A stretch of 64,000 nt of DNA from positions 1-64,000 of the forward strand of contig JANZZV010000009.1 in the NCBI GenBank assembly GCA_026419195.1, written 5' to 3'. This DNA comes from Fervidobacterium sp. GTDB taxonomy: Bacteria; Thermotogota; Thermotogae; Thermotogales; Fervidobacteriaceae. Under the pieces are notes generated by a model. It searched no databases and was not told where the DNA came from. It saw nothing but the letters and a program-made list of their open reading frames with translations. Below are positions 52,703 through 62,525 of this stretch, in pieces. The position numbers and the translations under genes were made by a program. Each line of letters begins with the position of its first letter. The stretch's first letter is position 1.

Positions 52703-53683
52703 ATGAATGTACTTTTCCTTACGAAAATTATAGACTATTTTGCGCAGAGGATAGAAGAGATAAAGAAAGAATTTCCAAAAGATACCTTCTTAGTTCCGAA
52801 AGTTCGAGAAGAAATTGAACATATGATTGAGAAAGCAGATGTCATAGTTAGTGGTTCGTTGAGTGAGTATCAAGTCAATAGAGCTGTGAATTTAAAATAT
52901 ATCATCGTTCCCTGGGCAGGTGTTAATGGATTACCATTGGATATTATTAAGTCACGCAATATTATTGTGTGTAACAATCACGGAAACGGGAGAATTGTAG
53001 CTGAAAGAGCTCTAGCATTAGCTCTCAGCGTTATGGGAAGGGTTGTTGAATTCCACAATGACCTGTGCAAGGGAATATGGCATGGATATGAGGCTGGTGC
53101 TAAAAAGGAGGATTTTTGGTTCTCCCTACAAGGTAAAAAGGTATCTATATTGGGACTTGGTACTATTGGGCAACACATAGCAAGGTTGCTGTCTGGTTTT
53201 GAATGTGAAGTAATGGGGTACAAAAGGAATATGACACTAGTTGAGGGAGTTAAATATATTACGACAAATATAGACGAAGCCATAGACTTTGGAGACGTTA
53301 TCTTTGTTGCATTACCACTTACTAAATCTACAATAGGAATTATAGACAAACAAAGGCTCAGAAGAATGAATGGTAAATTTCTTATAAATGTTGGAAGAGG
53401 ACAACTTATAGACGAAGAAGGACTCTACTTAGCTTTGAAAGAGAATATACTTGCAGGCGCAGGAATAGACACATGGTACATCTATCCAAGCAATGATCAC
53501 CAAGTTCAACTACCTTCGCATTATCCAATACATACATTAAAAAACGTTGTAATTTCTCCACACGTGGGCGGATTCACTATCGAAGGGCAGAAAGGAAGAA
53601 TAGACGAGACTGTAGAAAACTTAAGACTAATTCTATCTGGTAGAATGCCAAAGAATATAGTTGATTTAGAACTTGAATATTGA
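52703..53683 (+). CDS. D-isomer specific 2-hydroxyacid dehydrogenase family protein
   Basis: The 326-residue protein has the NAD-binding motif VSILGLGTIGQHIARLLSG and the catalytic layout of D-2-hydroxyacid dehydrogenases. Relevant segments are VNVGRGQLIDEEGL (here INVGRGQLID), the Asp in AGAGIDTWYIYP and the His in VISPHVGGFT. Substrate could be a 2-hydroxyacid such as glycerate or lactate; it is not resolved. ATG 52703 is chosen because GGAGGAGAG precedes it. Confidence 0.88.
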   Translation: MNVLFLTKIIDYFAQRIEEIKKEFPKDTFLVPKVREEIEHMIEKADVIVSGSLSEYQVNRAVNLKYIIVPWAGVNGLPLDIIKSRNIIVCNNHGNGRIVAERALALALSVMGRVVEFHNDLCKGIWHGYEAGAKKEDFWFSLQGKKVSILGLGTIGQHIARLLSGFECEVMGYKRNMTLVEGVKYITTNIDEAIDFGDVIFVALPLTKSTIGIIDKQRLRRMNGKFLINVGRGQLIDEEGLYLALKENILAGAGIDTWYIYPSNDHQVQLPSHYPIHTLKNVVISPHVGGFTIEGQKGRIDETVENLRLILSGRMPKNIVDLELEY

Positions 53684-53739
53684 TGTTTTAAGCATTTACT
53701 AACTTGCCAAGGTATTCTGGAGAGAGGAGTTATCTTATT

Positions 53740-55416
53740 ATGCCGTTTGATGGTTTTGTGATGAAAAGTATTATCAATTGCATAGCGCAAAAATTGATAG
53801 GATTGAATGTTCGAAATGTTTATCTTTCAAAAAACTCTCTCTTTTTTTCTTTTGACGTTGGAGATCTGAAGGTATGTCTCAATCCAAATTTTGCACATAT
53901 TTCATTGGTAGATCACTTAATCAAGGAACCTGAGAGAAACGTTTTTGTGGACCTATTAAGAAGCAGAATAAGAGGGGCTAAAGTTATCGAATTTTTCAAC
54001 CATGCTCATGAACGAACAGCCGTTTTGAAATTGAAAAGGATAGATGAGATAGGTTCAATTCATAATTATGTTATATACTTTGATGTTATGGGCAAACACT
54101 CAAACGTTATTTTGGTAGAAAACGATGAAATTCTTGATGCATTTAAAAGAGTTGAAACAAGAATACGTAGGCTCTTGCCAGGTGAAAAATTTGTACTTTT
54201 CAATTCGGAGAAGAAGAACGTTGAAGAAATAAGTTCTGATGAAATTTTGAGCGATTTGATTAGTAAATTTAAAGACAAAAATAAGAAATTGTCTGAGTTT
54301 TTGTACTCTTCAATACAAGGATTCTCGAAAATCACTGCACAAGAGTTGCTGCACAGAGCTGGTCTTGAAGATAAACCCACAACAGAAGTCAACGAATCAG
54401 ATGTCAAATCATTGTTCACCGGGCTTATGAGCATGGTTGATGAATTAAGAAATGATAAAGTGTTCTTGTATTACAAAGATGAAAGACCTGTTGATGTGTC
54501 TTCAATAAGGTTGCATGGCTATAATGACGAAAAGCTTTGCGAGGATGTTATATCGTGCGTTAACGAATATTTTGAATTTATAGAGATAAGAGAGATATTT
54601 GAGCAAAAGAGAAAACAATTATTGAGTGTAATTAAGGCAAAGATTAACCAATACGAGGAACTGAAAGAAAAAATCATCAACGAAATTTTAGAGTGTGCTG
54701 AAGCTGATAAATACAGAAAGTATGGTGAATTGCTGAAAACCTACAGCTACCAAATTGAGCATGGAATAGAATCCATTGATTTGTTCGATTGGGAAACAGG
54801 AGAATATATCACTGTTCCTGTTGAGAGGAACCTAACACCAATTGAAAACAGTATTCGTTATTTTAATCTCTACTCAAAGCTGAAAAGGAAATTGAGAGGT
54901 TTGGAAGAAAGGAAAAGTATAATTGAAAAGGAACTTATGTATTTTCAACAACTCTTAATAACAATAGAAAATGCTGAGAATTTGGAAGAATTGAATGAAA
55001 TAGAAGACGAAATGGAGGAAAATGATTTAATAAAGATTAAAAGGCAAAAAAGGGAAAAGAGAGACGGTCAGTTATCCCAACCAAGGAAATATTTATACAA
55101 CGGGTTTACAATATATGTTGGTAAGAATAACAGGCAAAATGACGAACTTGTAAGAAAAGCTAACGATAACGACCTTTGGTTACACGTACAAGGTATGCCT
55201 GGTGCACACGTAATAGTAAAGACAAATGGCAGAGACGTTGACGAAGATAGTCTTATTTATGCTGCAAAACTTGCTGCAATGTATAGTAAAGGAAAATATT
55301 CAACGAATGTACCAGTGGACTATACACTAATAAAATATGTGAAAAAACCCAAGGGATTCAGGCCCGGATTGGTTTTGTACTCAAACTTTAAAACTATTTT
55401 TGTTGATCCAAATTAA
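53740..55416 (+). CDS. rqcH: Ribosome-associated quality control protein RqcH (NFACT family)
   Basis: RqcH binds obstructed 50S subunits and directs addition of C-terminal alanine tails that mark the stalled chain for degradation. The NFACT-N domain starts at residue 1 (MPFDGFVMKSI), followed by a coiled-coil middle (about 290-440) and the NFACT-R domain with NDNDLWLHVQGMPGAHVIVK and KPKGFRPGLVLYSN. The protein has 558 residues. ATG 53740 follows AGAGAGGAG; the earlier ATG at 53704 lacks a site. RqcP is encoded at 15398. Confidence 0.93.
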   Translation: MPFDGFVMKSIINCIAQKLIGLNVRNVYLSKNSLFFSFDVGDLKVCLNPNFAHISLVDHLIKEPERNVFVDLLRSRIRGAKVIEFFNHAHERTAVLKLKRIDEIGSIHNYVIYFDVMGKHSNVILVENDEILDAFKRVETRIRRLLPGEKFVLFNSEKKNVEEISSDEILSDLISKFKDKNKKLSEFLYSSIQGFSKITAQELLHRAGLEDKPTTEVNESDVKSLFTGLMSMVDELRNDKVFLYYKDERPVDVSSIRLHGYNDEKLCEDVISCVNEYFEFIEIREIFEQKRKQLLSVIKAKINQYEELKEKIINEILECAEADKYRKYGELLKTYSYQIEHGIESIDLFDWETGEYITVPVERNLTPIENSIRYFNLYSKLKRKLRGLEERKSIIEKELMYFQQLLITIENAENLEELNEIEDEMEENDLIKIKRQKREKRDGQLSQPRKYLYNGFTIYVGKNNRQNDELVRKANDNDLWLHVQGMPGAHVIVKTNGRDVDEDSLIYAAKLAAMYSKGKYSTNVPVDYTLIKYVKKPKGFRPGLVLYSNFKTIFVDPN

Positions 55417-55428
55417 GGAGGAGAAACA

Positions 55429-57414
55429 TTGAATTTCGAACTTGTAAGTGAATACTTGCCCATGGGTGATCAACCTCAGGCAATAGAAAAACTTGTCAAA
55501 GGGCTGAATAACGGTTATAAGTTTCAAACGCTACTCGGTGTAACTGGTAGCGGTAAGACATTTACTATGGCTAATGTTATAAAAGAAGTTAATCGACCTG
55601 TTTTAATAATATCGCCAAACAAGACACTGGCCGCACAACTTTATTCAGAATTCAAGACATTCTTTCCCAATAACAAAGTGGAATTCTTTATCAGCTACTA
55701 TGACTATTACCAACCTGAAGCATACGTACCAACTAAAGATCTGTACATCGAAAAAAGTGCAGATATAAATGATATCATAGCCAGAATGCGAATGAGTGCC
55801 ATTAAATCTATCATGACCAGGAGAGATGTTGTTGTTGTTGCAAGTGTCTCCGCAATATACGCATGCGGAGATCCAAGAGACTTCGACGTGCTTAACATTA
55901 AAATAGAGGTTGGACAGAGAGTTAACTTTACCGATCTACTTAAAAGGCTTGTTAAAATTGGGTATGAAAGAAAAGAGGACATAGGTTTGACAGGGAGCTT
56001 TAGACTACGCGGTGATACAATCGAAGTGTTCCCATCTTATCAAGACGAAGGTATAAGGATAGAGTTTTTTGGTGACGAAGTTGATAGAATATACACTTTT
56101 GATAGAATGAACAGAAATGTAATTGAACAACTTGATAGGTTGACAATCTATCCGACAAAAGAGTATGTTACAACAGAAGAAAAGATAGCCTCCGCCGTTA
56201 AGGGTATTCAAGAAGAATTAAAGCAAAGGGTAGAAGAATTGAAAAGACAAGGAAAGGAACTAGAAGCTCAAAGATTGCTTCAGAGAACTATGAACGACTT
56301 AGAGTTGTTAACAACGCTTGGTTACTGTACAGGTATTGAAAATTACTCAAGACATTTTGATGGTAGAAAACCTGGCGAACCACCGTATTCTTTACTTGAT
56401 TATTACGACGAGGATTATATAGTCTTTATAGACGAATCGCATATTACAATTCCTCAGCTTAAAGCAATGTACCGTGGTGAGATGTCAAGAAAAAAAAGCC
56501 TTGTGGAGTACGGTTTTAGGTTACCTTGTGCTTATGACAACAGACCTTTAAAATTTGAAGAATTTTTGCAAAGGGTAAGTCAAGTAATATTTGTTTCGGC
56601 AACTCCGGGACCTTTTGAATTGGAAGTTTCTGAACAGATAGTTGAGCAAATTATACGCCCAACAGGATTAGTCGATCCACAAGTTGAGGTTAGGCCTACA
56701 AGATATCAAGTAGATGATCTTATAAAAGAAATCGTTGAGGTAAAAAAACGAGGTGAAAAGGCTTTGGTTACAGTCTTAACGAAAAAGACAGCAGAGATGC
56801 TTGCAGAGTATTTGGTCGAACTTAACATAAAAGCTTTGTACCTCCACTCGGAGCTTGATGCAATAAAAAGAGTAGAAGTACTCAAGAAACTACGTGCTGG
56901 AGAAATTGATGTTGTTGTTGGGGTAAATTTACTTAGAGAAGGTTTAGATTTACCCGAGGTCTCTTTGGTGGCTATACTCGACGCTGATACGGAAGGATTT
57001 TTAAGAAGTGAAACAACGTTAATACAGATTATAGGCCGAACGGCAAGAAATGAAAATGGTAAAGTTATAATGTATGCTGATAAGATAACACCAGCAATGC
57101 AAAGGGCGATAGACGAAACTAACAGGAGAAGGAAAATACAAATCGAGTACAATCAAAAACATGGTATAAGACCAAAAAGCATAGTTAAGCCTATTATGGA
57201 AGATATTTTTGCTCCGTTTAGAGATAAGGAAGAGGAACTATACAAAGTTTACGAAGATAGTATTTTCCAATTAAGAGAGAGTCTCTCAATTGAAGAATAC
57301 GCGGCCTTGCTTGAAGAAGAGATGTACAAGGCAGCATCTGAATTGAGATACGAGGATGCGGCAAGACTCAGAGATGAGTTGTTTAAAGTAAGAGAACAAA
57401 TGAGAAAAAATTGA
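55429..57414 (+). CDS. uvrB: Excinuclease ABC subunit B
   Basis: UvrB verifies DNA damage delivered by UvrA and recruits UvrC. The 661-residue protein has the Walker A region [14 protein letters not shown], the beta-hairpin [12 protein letters not shown], the DEAD-like [12 protein letters not shown], the helicase motif [15 protein letters not shown] and [12 protein letters not shown]-terminal UVR motif ([20 protein letters not shown]) contacts UvrC. The start is TTG 55429 with AAGGAGGAG upstream. Confidence 0.97.
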   Translation: MNFELVSEYLPMGDQPQAIEKLVKGLNNGYKFQTLLGVTGSGKTFTMANVIKEVNRPVLIISPNKTLAAQLYSEFKTFFPNNKVEFFISYYDYYQPEAYVPTKDLYIEKSADINDIIARMRMSAIKSIMTRRDVVVVASVSAIYACGDPRDFDVLNIKIEVGQRVNFTDLLKRLVKIGYERKEDIGLTGSFRLRGDTIEVFPSYQDEGIRIEFFGDEVDRIYTFDRMNRNVIEQLDRLTIYPTKEYVTTEEKIASAVKGIQEELKQRVEELKRQGKELEAQRLLQRTMNDLELLTTLGYCTGIENYSRHFDGRKPGEPPYSLLDYYDEDYIVFIDESHITIPQLKAMYRGEMSRKKSLVEYGFRLPCAYDNRPLKFEEFLQRVSQVIFVSATPGPFELEVSEQIVEQIIRPTGLVDPQVEVRPTRYQVDDLIKEIVEVKKRGEKALVTVLTKKTAEMLAEYLVELNIKALYLHSELDAIKRVEVLKKLRAGEIDVVVGVNLLREGLDLPEVSLVAILDADTEGFLRSETTLIQIIGRTARNENGKVIMYADKITPAMQRAIDETNRRRKIQIEYNQKHGIRPKSIVKPIMEDIFAPFRDKEEELYKVYEDSIFQLRESLSIEEYAALLEEEMYKAASELRYEDAARLRDELFKVREQMRKN

Positions 57415-57450
57415 ACTTCAAATTTTCGTAAAAACCAAGGGGGGAATCTT

Positions 57451-59325
57451 ATGTTACAGGAAGATATTGAAATTAGATTAATACCTTATCCAAAAAAACT
57501 GATACGCAAGGAAGGATTTCTCAAAGTTGAGAGCGATGGAATAATTTTCTTTGATGAGGTCGAATCAAAGAATTTAGCAATTCTACTTAGAGAAGTACTA
57601 TCAACGTATGGCGGAAATTATACCATCCGCTCTTCCAACAAAAAACTCAACACATTTCACATAATCCTTAAAATAAATTCAGATATTGTTTCACATGCTC
57701 AAGGTTATAAGATCTTGATTGATGATTCTGTAACTATGGTTGGAAATGACAAAGCGGGACTTTTTTACGCAGTTCAAACATTTAAGCAACTCTTAAGATT
57801 ATTTGGATTTAATCTCCCAAAGCTTGTAATTGAGGATTATCCGGATTTCGTAAACAGAGGTATCATGATTGACATAAGCCGTGATCGAATACCAAAAATC
57901 GAGACTTTCGAGTACATAATAGAAAAATTATCTGAAATGAAAATAAATCAGTTACAACTGTATTTTGAACACACATTTGCCTACACAAACCACAAAGAGG
58001 TTTGGGAAGGGTATTCACCATTAACACACGACGAAGTAATTTATCTTGATAAATACTGCAAAGAGAGATTTATAGAGCTTGTACCTAATCAAAATACATT
58101 TGGGCATATGAGCAAGTGGCTCGTGCATAGAAAATATCGAGCTCTTGCTGAAGCACCAGATGGATACGTAACACCATGGGGTACGAAATATGAATATCCA
58201 TTCTCGCTTTCACCAGCAGTACATGGATCTATAAAACTTGTTGAAGAGCTTCTTGATGAACTACTACCATTATTTGAAAGCAACCAAGTAAATATAGGGT
58301 GTGATGAGACATTTGACCTTGGTGTTGGTAAGTCTAAGGAAATTTGTGAAAAGCAAGGAAAAGCGAAAGTGTACTTTGATTTTTTGATGAAGATATACAA
58401 AATAGCAAAAAAGTACAAGAAGAGTGTGATGTTTTGGGGTGATATAATCGAAAATCATCCAGAATTTATACCCCTGCTTCCAAAAGATATGATACCTATG
58501 GTATGGGGATATGAATATAACCATCCATTTGATAAAAAATGTGAATTGTACTACAACAGTGGACTTTCTTTTTATGTTTGCCCAGGCACGTCCACATGGA
58601 ATACTTTCATAGGACGAAGCGATAATGCAGTCAAAAATATAAAAAGCGCAGTTTTAAATGGCAAGGAGTTTGGCGCAATTGGTGTACTTACAACAGATTG
58701 GGGTGACAATGGGCACGTCCAACATCTCCCATTATCTTGGATAGGTTATTCTTACAGTGCTCACTTAAGTTGGAATACAACTGATCTGGATATCCAAGAA
58801 TTACTTGATGCTATAGATAAGCACATATTTGAGTCTAAGAATATAGACTTCTCTCTTTCTAAGATGATCTACGAGCTTGGCACAGTGTATAGCAAACTGC
58901 CGTATACACCCAATGGTACACCGTTTTTTTACGCCTTTATTTATCCTGAAAGTGCTATCAAAAATTGGGATGCAGAAATGTTAAAACAACTAGAGGATGT
59001 GTCAGATAGGATCGATGAAATCAAAGAAAAACTGGCTTCTTGTACTGAGGAAAAGATATTATCCATCTGCGAACAAGTGATTAACAATATTTCCTTTGCA
59101 CAGATTGGTTTAGCATTAATAAAGTTGATTTTAAAATATGAGGATATATGGAAGATACCAGAAAGTGAATGGAATAAACTGGTAGAGGAGTTTTATAAGA
59201 CAATTGATGAATACAAAAACATTTGGAACAAGTACAACAGATCAGGTGGACTTGAGGAGAGTATATTCAAACTTTCAAGATTTTTAAGAGTTCGACAAGC
59301 AGATTTGCGGGGGTTGATTTTCTGA
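57451..59325 (+). CDS. Glycoside hydrolase family 20-like (beta-N-acetylhexosaminidase)
   Basis: This 624-residue protein has an N-terminal GH20b-type domain (about 1-130) followed by a TIM barrel. The opening FVNRGIMIDISRDRIPK and the catalytic Asp-Glu pair in VNIGCDETFDLG (about residue 285) fit family 20. It would remove terminal N-acetylhexosamine. No signal peptide is visible, so it is likely cytoplasmic and may act on imported oligosaccharides or recycled wall sugars. AAGGGGGGA precedes the ATG. The stop overlaps the CTG start of the next gene. Confidence 0.82.
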   Translation: MLQEDIEIRLIPYPKKLIRKEGFLKVESDGIIFFDEVESKNLAILLREVLSTYGGNYTIRSSNKKLNTFHIILKINSDIVSHAQGYKILIDDSVTMVGNDKAGLFYAVQTFKQLLRLFGFNLPKLVIEDYPDFVNRGIMIDISRDRIPKIETFEYIIEKLSEMKINQLQLYFEHTFAYTNHKEVWEGYSPLTHDEVIYLDKYCKERFIELVPNQNTFGHMSKWLVHRKYRALAEAPDGYVTPWGTKYEYPFSLSPAVHGSIKLVEELLDELLPLFESNQVNIGCDETFDLGVGKSKEICEKQGKAKVYFDFLMKIYKIAKKYKKSVMFWGDIIENHPEFIPLLPKDMIPMVWGYEYNHPFDKKCELYYNSGLSFYVCPGTSTWNTFIGRSDNAVKNIKSAVLNGKEFGAIGVLTTDWGDNGHVQHLPLSWIGYSYSAHLSWNTTDLDIQELLDAIDKHIFESKNIDFSLSKMIYELGTVYSKLPYTPNGTPFFYAFIYPESAIKNWDAEMLKQLEDVSDRIDEIKEKLASCTEEKILSICEQVINNISFAQIGLALIKLILKYEDIWKIPESEWNKLVEEFYKTIDEYKNIWNKYNRSGGLEESIFKLSRFLRVRQADLRGLIF

Positions 59326-60881
59326 AAATTGCAAGAAAGACTAAAATTATTTTTTTCCAACTTGTACCCGTGGTTTATATAACAATCTCACTTGTAATAC
59401 CATTTGCATTAAGCTTGAAACTCTCGCAGGGTTTAAGTTGGAACGCTATTACAGATAATATAAGTAAAATCAGATTCACCATTTTTCAAGCATTCTTATC
59501 TGCGATCTTTACAGCAATTTTGGGCTTACCTGGTGCTTATTTAGTGGGTAGAACAAAACTAAACAGCCTCGTACGAAAGATTTTTCGTGTGATCTCAAGC
59601 ATACCATTCGTCTTACCTGGTATAACAATGGCGATAGGTTTCTTTCTTACATTTGGTAAATCGGGTATTTATTCAAAAATTTTAGGCACTTTTGGAATCA
59701 ACATCCAAATTCTATACACCTTTACTGCTATAATTCTCGGACATGTGTTTTATAACTTTCCTTTATTTATCAGAATTGTTGGTGAAGCATGGGAAAACAT
59801 AGATGGCTTCGTAATTGAAGCTGCAAAACTGGATGGTGCGGGGAAGTGGAAAACGTTTCTAAAAGTTGAATTGCCACTATTAATTCCATCAATTTTGAGG
59901 GCATTTTTCTTAACCTATATATACACGTTTACAAGTTTTTCGGTGGTTCTTATACTCGGCGGTATAAAATACTCTACAATAGAGGTTGCAATCTATATGT
60001 ACTCAAGAATAACATTTGACTTCAAATCAGCCTCCACACTGATGCTTTTTCAGCTTTTATTTATATCTTTGATAGGATATTTTGTGTCTGTTAAACGAGA
60101 AGTCCACGAGAAAAACTTTCATACGCATTTGGAAAAGTTTCCTAAATGGGGATATGTGTTATTTGGCCTTTACATACTTTTAATATTTGTGCCTCTTTTT
60201 TATTCGGCAATTTCTGGATTTCTGGACTATTATGGAAGATTTTCATTAACTAATTTTCGTATATTTTTCTCGGAAAGCTTAGAATATCTCGTTGGTACAA
60301 CCGTTAAAGAAATGATTTTTTACACGGTCTTGATTTCTACTGTTTCATCCATTATAAGTATTTTAATAAGTACAATAGGTGGATATTACTCATCAAGGGG
60401 AAAAAGATTCAATTACATACTTCTTATCCCCGCGGCAATGTCATCTGTGACTATAGCATTTCCTTATGTACTAATCAATATCCCGGTTTTGTTGAAAATA
60501 GTTTTCACTCATTCTCTGATTGTACTCCCAATAACATTTGGGATCATAGAAACAGGATGGAGGAGTATACCAAACAACATAATAGAGGCAGCAAAAGTTG
60601 ATGGTGCAGGTGACATTCTGACATTTTTAAAGATAGCTTTACCGCTTCTAAAGAATTTTATCTTTACGGCATTTGTATATTCAGTTACAATCTCTGTTGG
60701 TGAAACATCAGGTACACTTACATTAGTCGAACCACCTATTATGACCTTTTCGACCGTGGTTTTCAGATTAATGAATTCAAGAAACACAGAAGTTGCAATG
60801 GTATTGAACACATTCTACTTTATCTTTGTTGTCTCTTTGTTCATAATGGTTGAATTTTCAAGGAGGGAGGAAGTCTTATGA
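59322..60881 (+). CDS. ABC transporter permease with two BPD_transp_1 halves (probable CTG start)
   Basis: The protein has about 519 residues and two homologous permease halves. The coupling EAA motifs are EAAKLDGAGKWKTFLKVELP and EAAKVDGAGDILTFLKIALP. This layout is known from ThiP and the iron permease FbpB. The first regular start, GTG 59370, would lack the basic N-terminal tail and trim the first helix. CTG 59322 overlaps the GH20 stop as CTGA and has GGGGG nearby upstream, giving KIARKTKIIFFQLVPVVY. No ATPase or binding protein lies nearby, so the substrate is unknown. Confidence 0.85.
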   Translation: MKIARKTKIIFFQLVPVVYITISLVIPFALSLKLSQGLSWNAITDNISKIRFTIFQAFLSAIFTAILGLPGAYLVGRTKLNSLVRKIFRVISSIPFVLPGITMAIGFFLTFGKSGIYSKILGTFGINIQILYTFTAIILGHVFYNFPLFIRIVGEAWENIDGFVIEAAKLDGAGKWKTFLKVELPLLIPSILRAFFLTYIYTFTSFSVVLILGGIKYSTIEVAIYMYSRITFDFKSASTLMLFQLLFISLIGYFVSVKREVHEKNFHTHLEKFPKWGYVLFGLYILLIFVPLFYSAISGFLDYYGRFSLTNFRIFFSESLEYLVGTTVKEMIFYTVLISTVSSIISILISTIGGYYSSRGKRFNYILLIPAAMSSVTIAFPYVLINIPVLLKIVFTHSLIVLPITFGIIETGWRSIPNNIIEAAKVDGAGDILTFLKIALPLLKNFIFTAFVYSVTISVGETSGTLTLVEPPIMTFSTVVFRLMNSRNTEVAMVLNTFYFIFVVSLFIMVEFSRREEVL

Positions 60882-62329
60882 TTCTTTTTGGAACAGGTGG
60901 GATAAGAGGTATAATGAGGGAAGGAGAATTCGATGAAAAAACGGTTGCCGTAGCATCAAAAGGTGTTGCTAATTACATGAAAATGAAAAACCTTAAAAGC
61001 GTACTCATCGCCTATGATACAAGAAACAATTCGGAAAAATTTGCCAAATTATCTGCCTGTGTATTTTCTGGAGAAGGTTTGGAAGCTTATCTCTTTCAAG
61101 AACCTGTACCAACACCTGTTCTTTCGTATGGTGTTAGGAAATTAGGGATGGATATCGGAGTAGTTATAACCGCAAGTCATAATCCTCCGGAATACAACGG
61201 TTACAAAGTTTACACCTCAAATGGTGTTCAAGCAGTACCTGAGGTTACAGATGTACTTACTGAACTTGTGAAGAAAGCTTGGGAAGAACCTATATCTGCC
61301 GTGGAAAAGTATAGTTATATCTCTGAAGACCTTCTCAACGAATATGTAGACGAATGTGCTAAATTAATAAATGGCAGCCTCGAAGGTCTTAAAGTAATTT
61401 ATTCACCCTTACATGGGACGGGTTCAAAGTTTGTACCAAAATTACTTAGAGCACTCGGTGCAGAAGTTGTTGAAGTTTCAGAACAGATGGACCACAATGG
61501 AAATTTCCCAACCGCAAAAACCCCGAATCCGGAAGATGACAGAGCACTTGTACTGCTTAGAGAATATATGGAAAGATACAAAGTAGATCTTGGGATTGCG
61601 ACAGATCCAGACGCAGATAGAGTTGGTGTAATTTACAAAGATGTCAGGTTAACTGGTAATCAAGTAGGTGTACTTCTAAGTGATGCTTTAATTAAGGAAT
61701 ACAAAACTTCTGGGAAAAGTTCTGGAATGTTAATCAAAACCATCGTGAGCACAAACATGGTTGTTCCAATATGCATGGAGCATAACGTACAATTATTTGA
61801 AGTGCCAACTGGATTTAAATTTATAGGTGATTTAGCTGAAAAAAGAAAAGACCTTGATTTTATACTTGGTTTTGAAGAAAGTTGTGGTTACTTGACAGGT
61901 AATTTAGCAAGGGACAAGGATGCTGTATTGTCATGCGGGCTCATATCAAAGGTTGCAAAACAGCACGATTTACTCGAACAGTTAAATAAATTGTACGAAA
62001 AATACGGATATTACCTGGAGAAACTACTGAACTTTGAATTTGGAAGCGTGCGCAAATCATATGAGGTTTATGAAAAATTGAAGAAATTGAATTCAAAAGA
62101 TGTGATAAACGTTATAGATTATTCTGAAGGTTACGGTGGAATTATACCAAATGAAACTCTGAGATTCGATTTCCAAAACGGCACGATTTTTGTTAGGCCC
62201 TCCGGTACAGAACCAAAGATGAAAGCGTATGTTATGGTCAAAGCTGACACTTTAGAAAGAGCAAAAGAAGATGTTGAAAAACTTGCCAATAAAATGAAAG
62301 ACATAGTCAGAAGTCTCGAAAATGAATAA
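60878..62329 (+). CDS. Phosphoglucomutase/phosphomannomutase
   Basis: The 483-residue alpha-D-phosphohexomutase has FGTGGIRGIM at the start, the phosphoserine loop VVITASHNPPEYNGYK, the metal loop GIATDPDADRVGV, the sugar loop GFEESCGYL and the phosphate loop RPSGTEPKMKAY. It interconverts hexose 1- and 6-phosphates. The ATG overlaps the permease stop by 4 bases and AGGAGGGAGG precedes it. It may process sugars released by the GH20 enzyme, but its specificity is open. Confidence 0.92.
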   Translation: MILFGTGGIRGIMREGEFDEKTVAVASKGVANYMKMKNLKSVLIAYDTRNNSEKFAKLSACVFSGEGLEAYLFQEPVPTPVLSYGVRKLGMDIGVVITASHNPPEYNGYKVYTSNGVQAVPEVTDVLTELVKKAWEEPISAVEKYSYISEDLLNEYVDECAKLINGSLEGLKVIYSPLHGTGSKFVPKLLRALGAEVVEVSEQMDHNGNFPTAKTPNPEDDRALVLLREYMERYKVDLGIATDPDADRVGVIYKDVRLTGNQVGVLLSDALIKEYKTSGKSSGMLIKTIVSTNMVVPICMEHNVQLFEVPTGFKFIGDLAEKRKDLDFILGFEESCGYLTGNLARDKDAVLSCGLISKVAKQHDLLEQLNKLYEKYGYYLEKLLNFEFGSVRKSYEVYEKLKKLNSKDVINVIDYSEGYGGIIPNETLRFDFQNGTIFVRPSGTEPKMKAYVMVKADTLERAKEDVEKLANKMKDIVRSLENE

Positions 62330-62337
62330 AAAGCAAA

Positions 62338-62376
62338 AATTGCCGGGAACATGGATCCCGGCAATTGTTTAGTCTT
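62338..62376 (+). terminator. Intrinsic terminator after the phosphohexomutase
   Basis: AATTGCCGGG (62338-62347) and CCCGGCAATT (62357-62366) form a 10-bp stem with a 9-base loop, followed by GTTTAGTC. The next 150 bases before the convergent gene show nothing recognisable. Confidence 0.8.
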
Positions 62377-62525
62377 TTAATGATTAAGAACAGAAATCAA
62401 TTGGTTTACCAACTCTAATTTAAAATTAGACTACTTTGCCTTATTTTAGTTCGTTAGTCTACTGAGGAAAGATCAAATTTGTAAATTAAATATTTCTTGC
62501 TCAAGAACCGCAAGATCTTGAAAAA

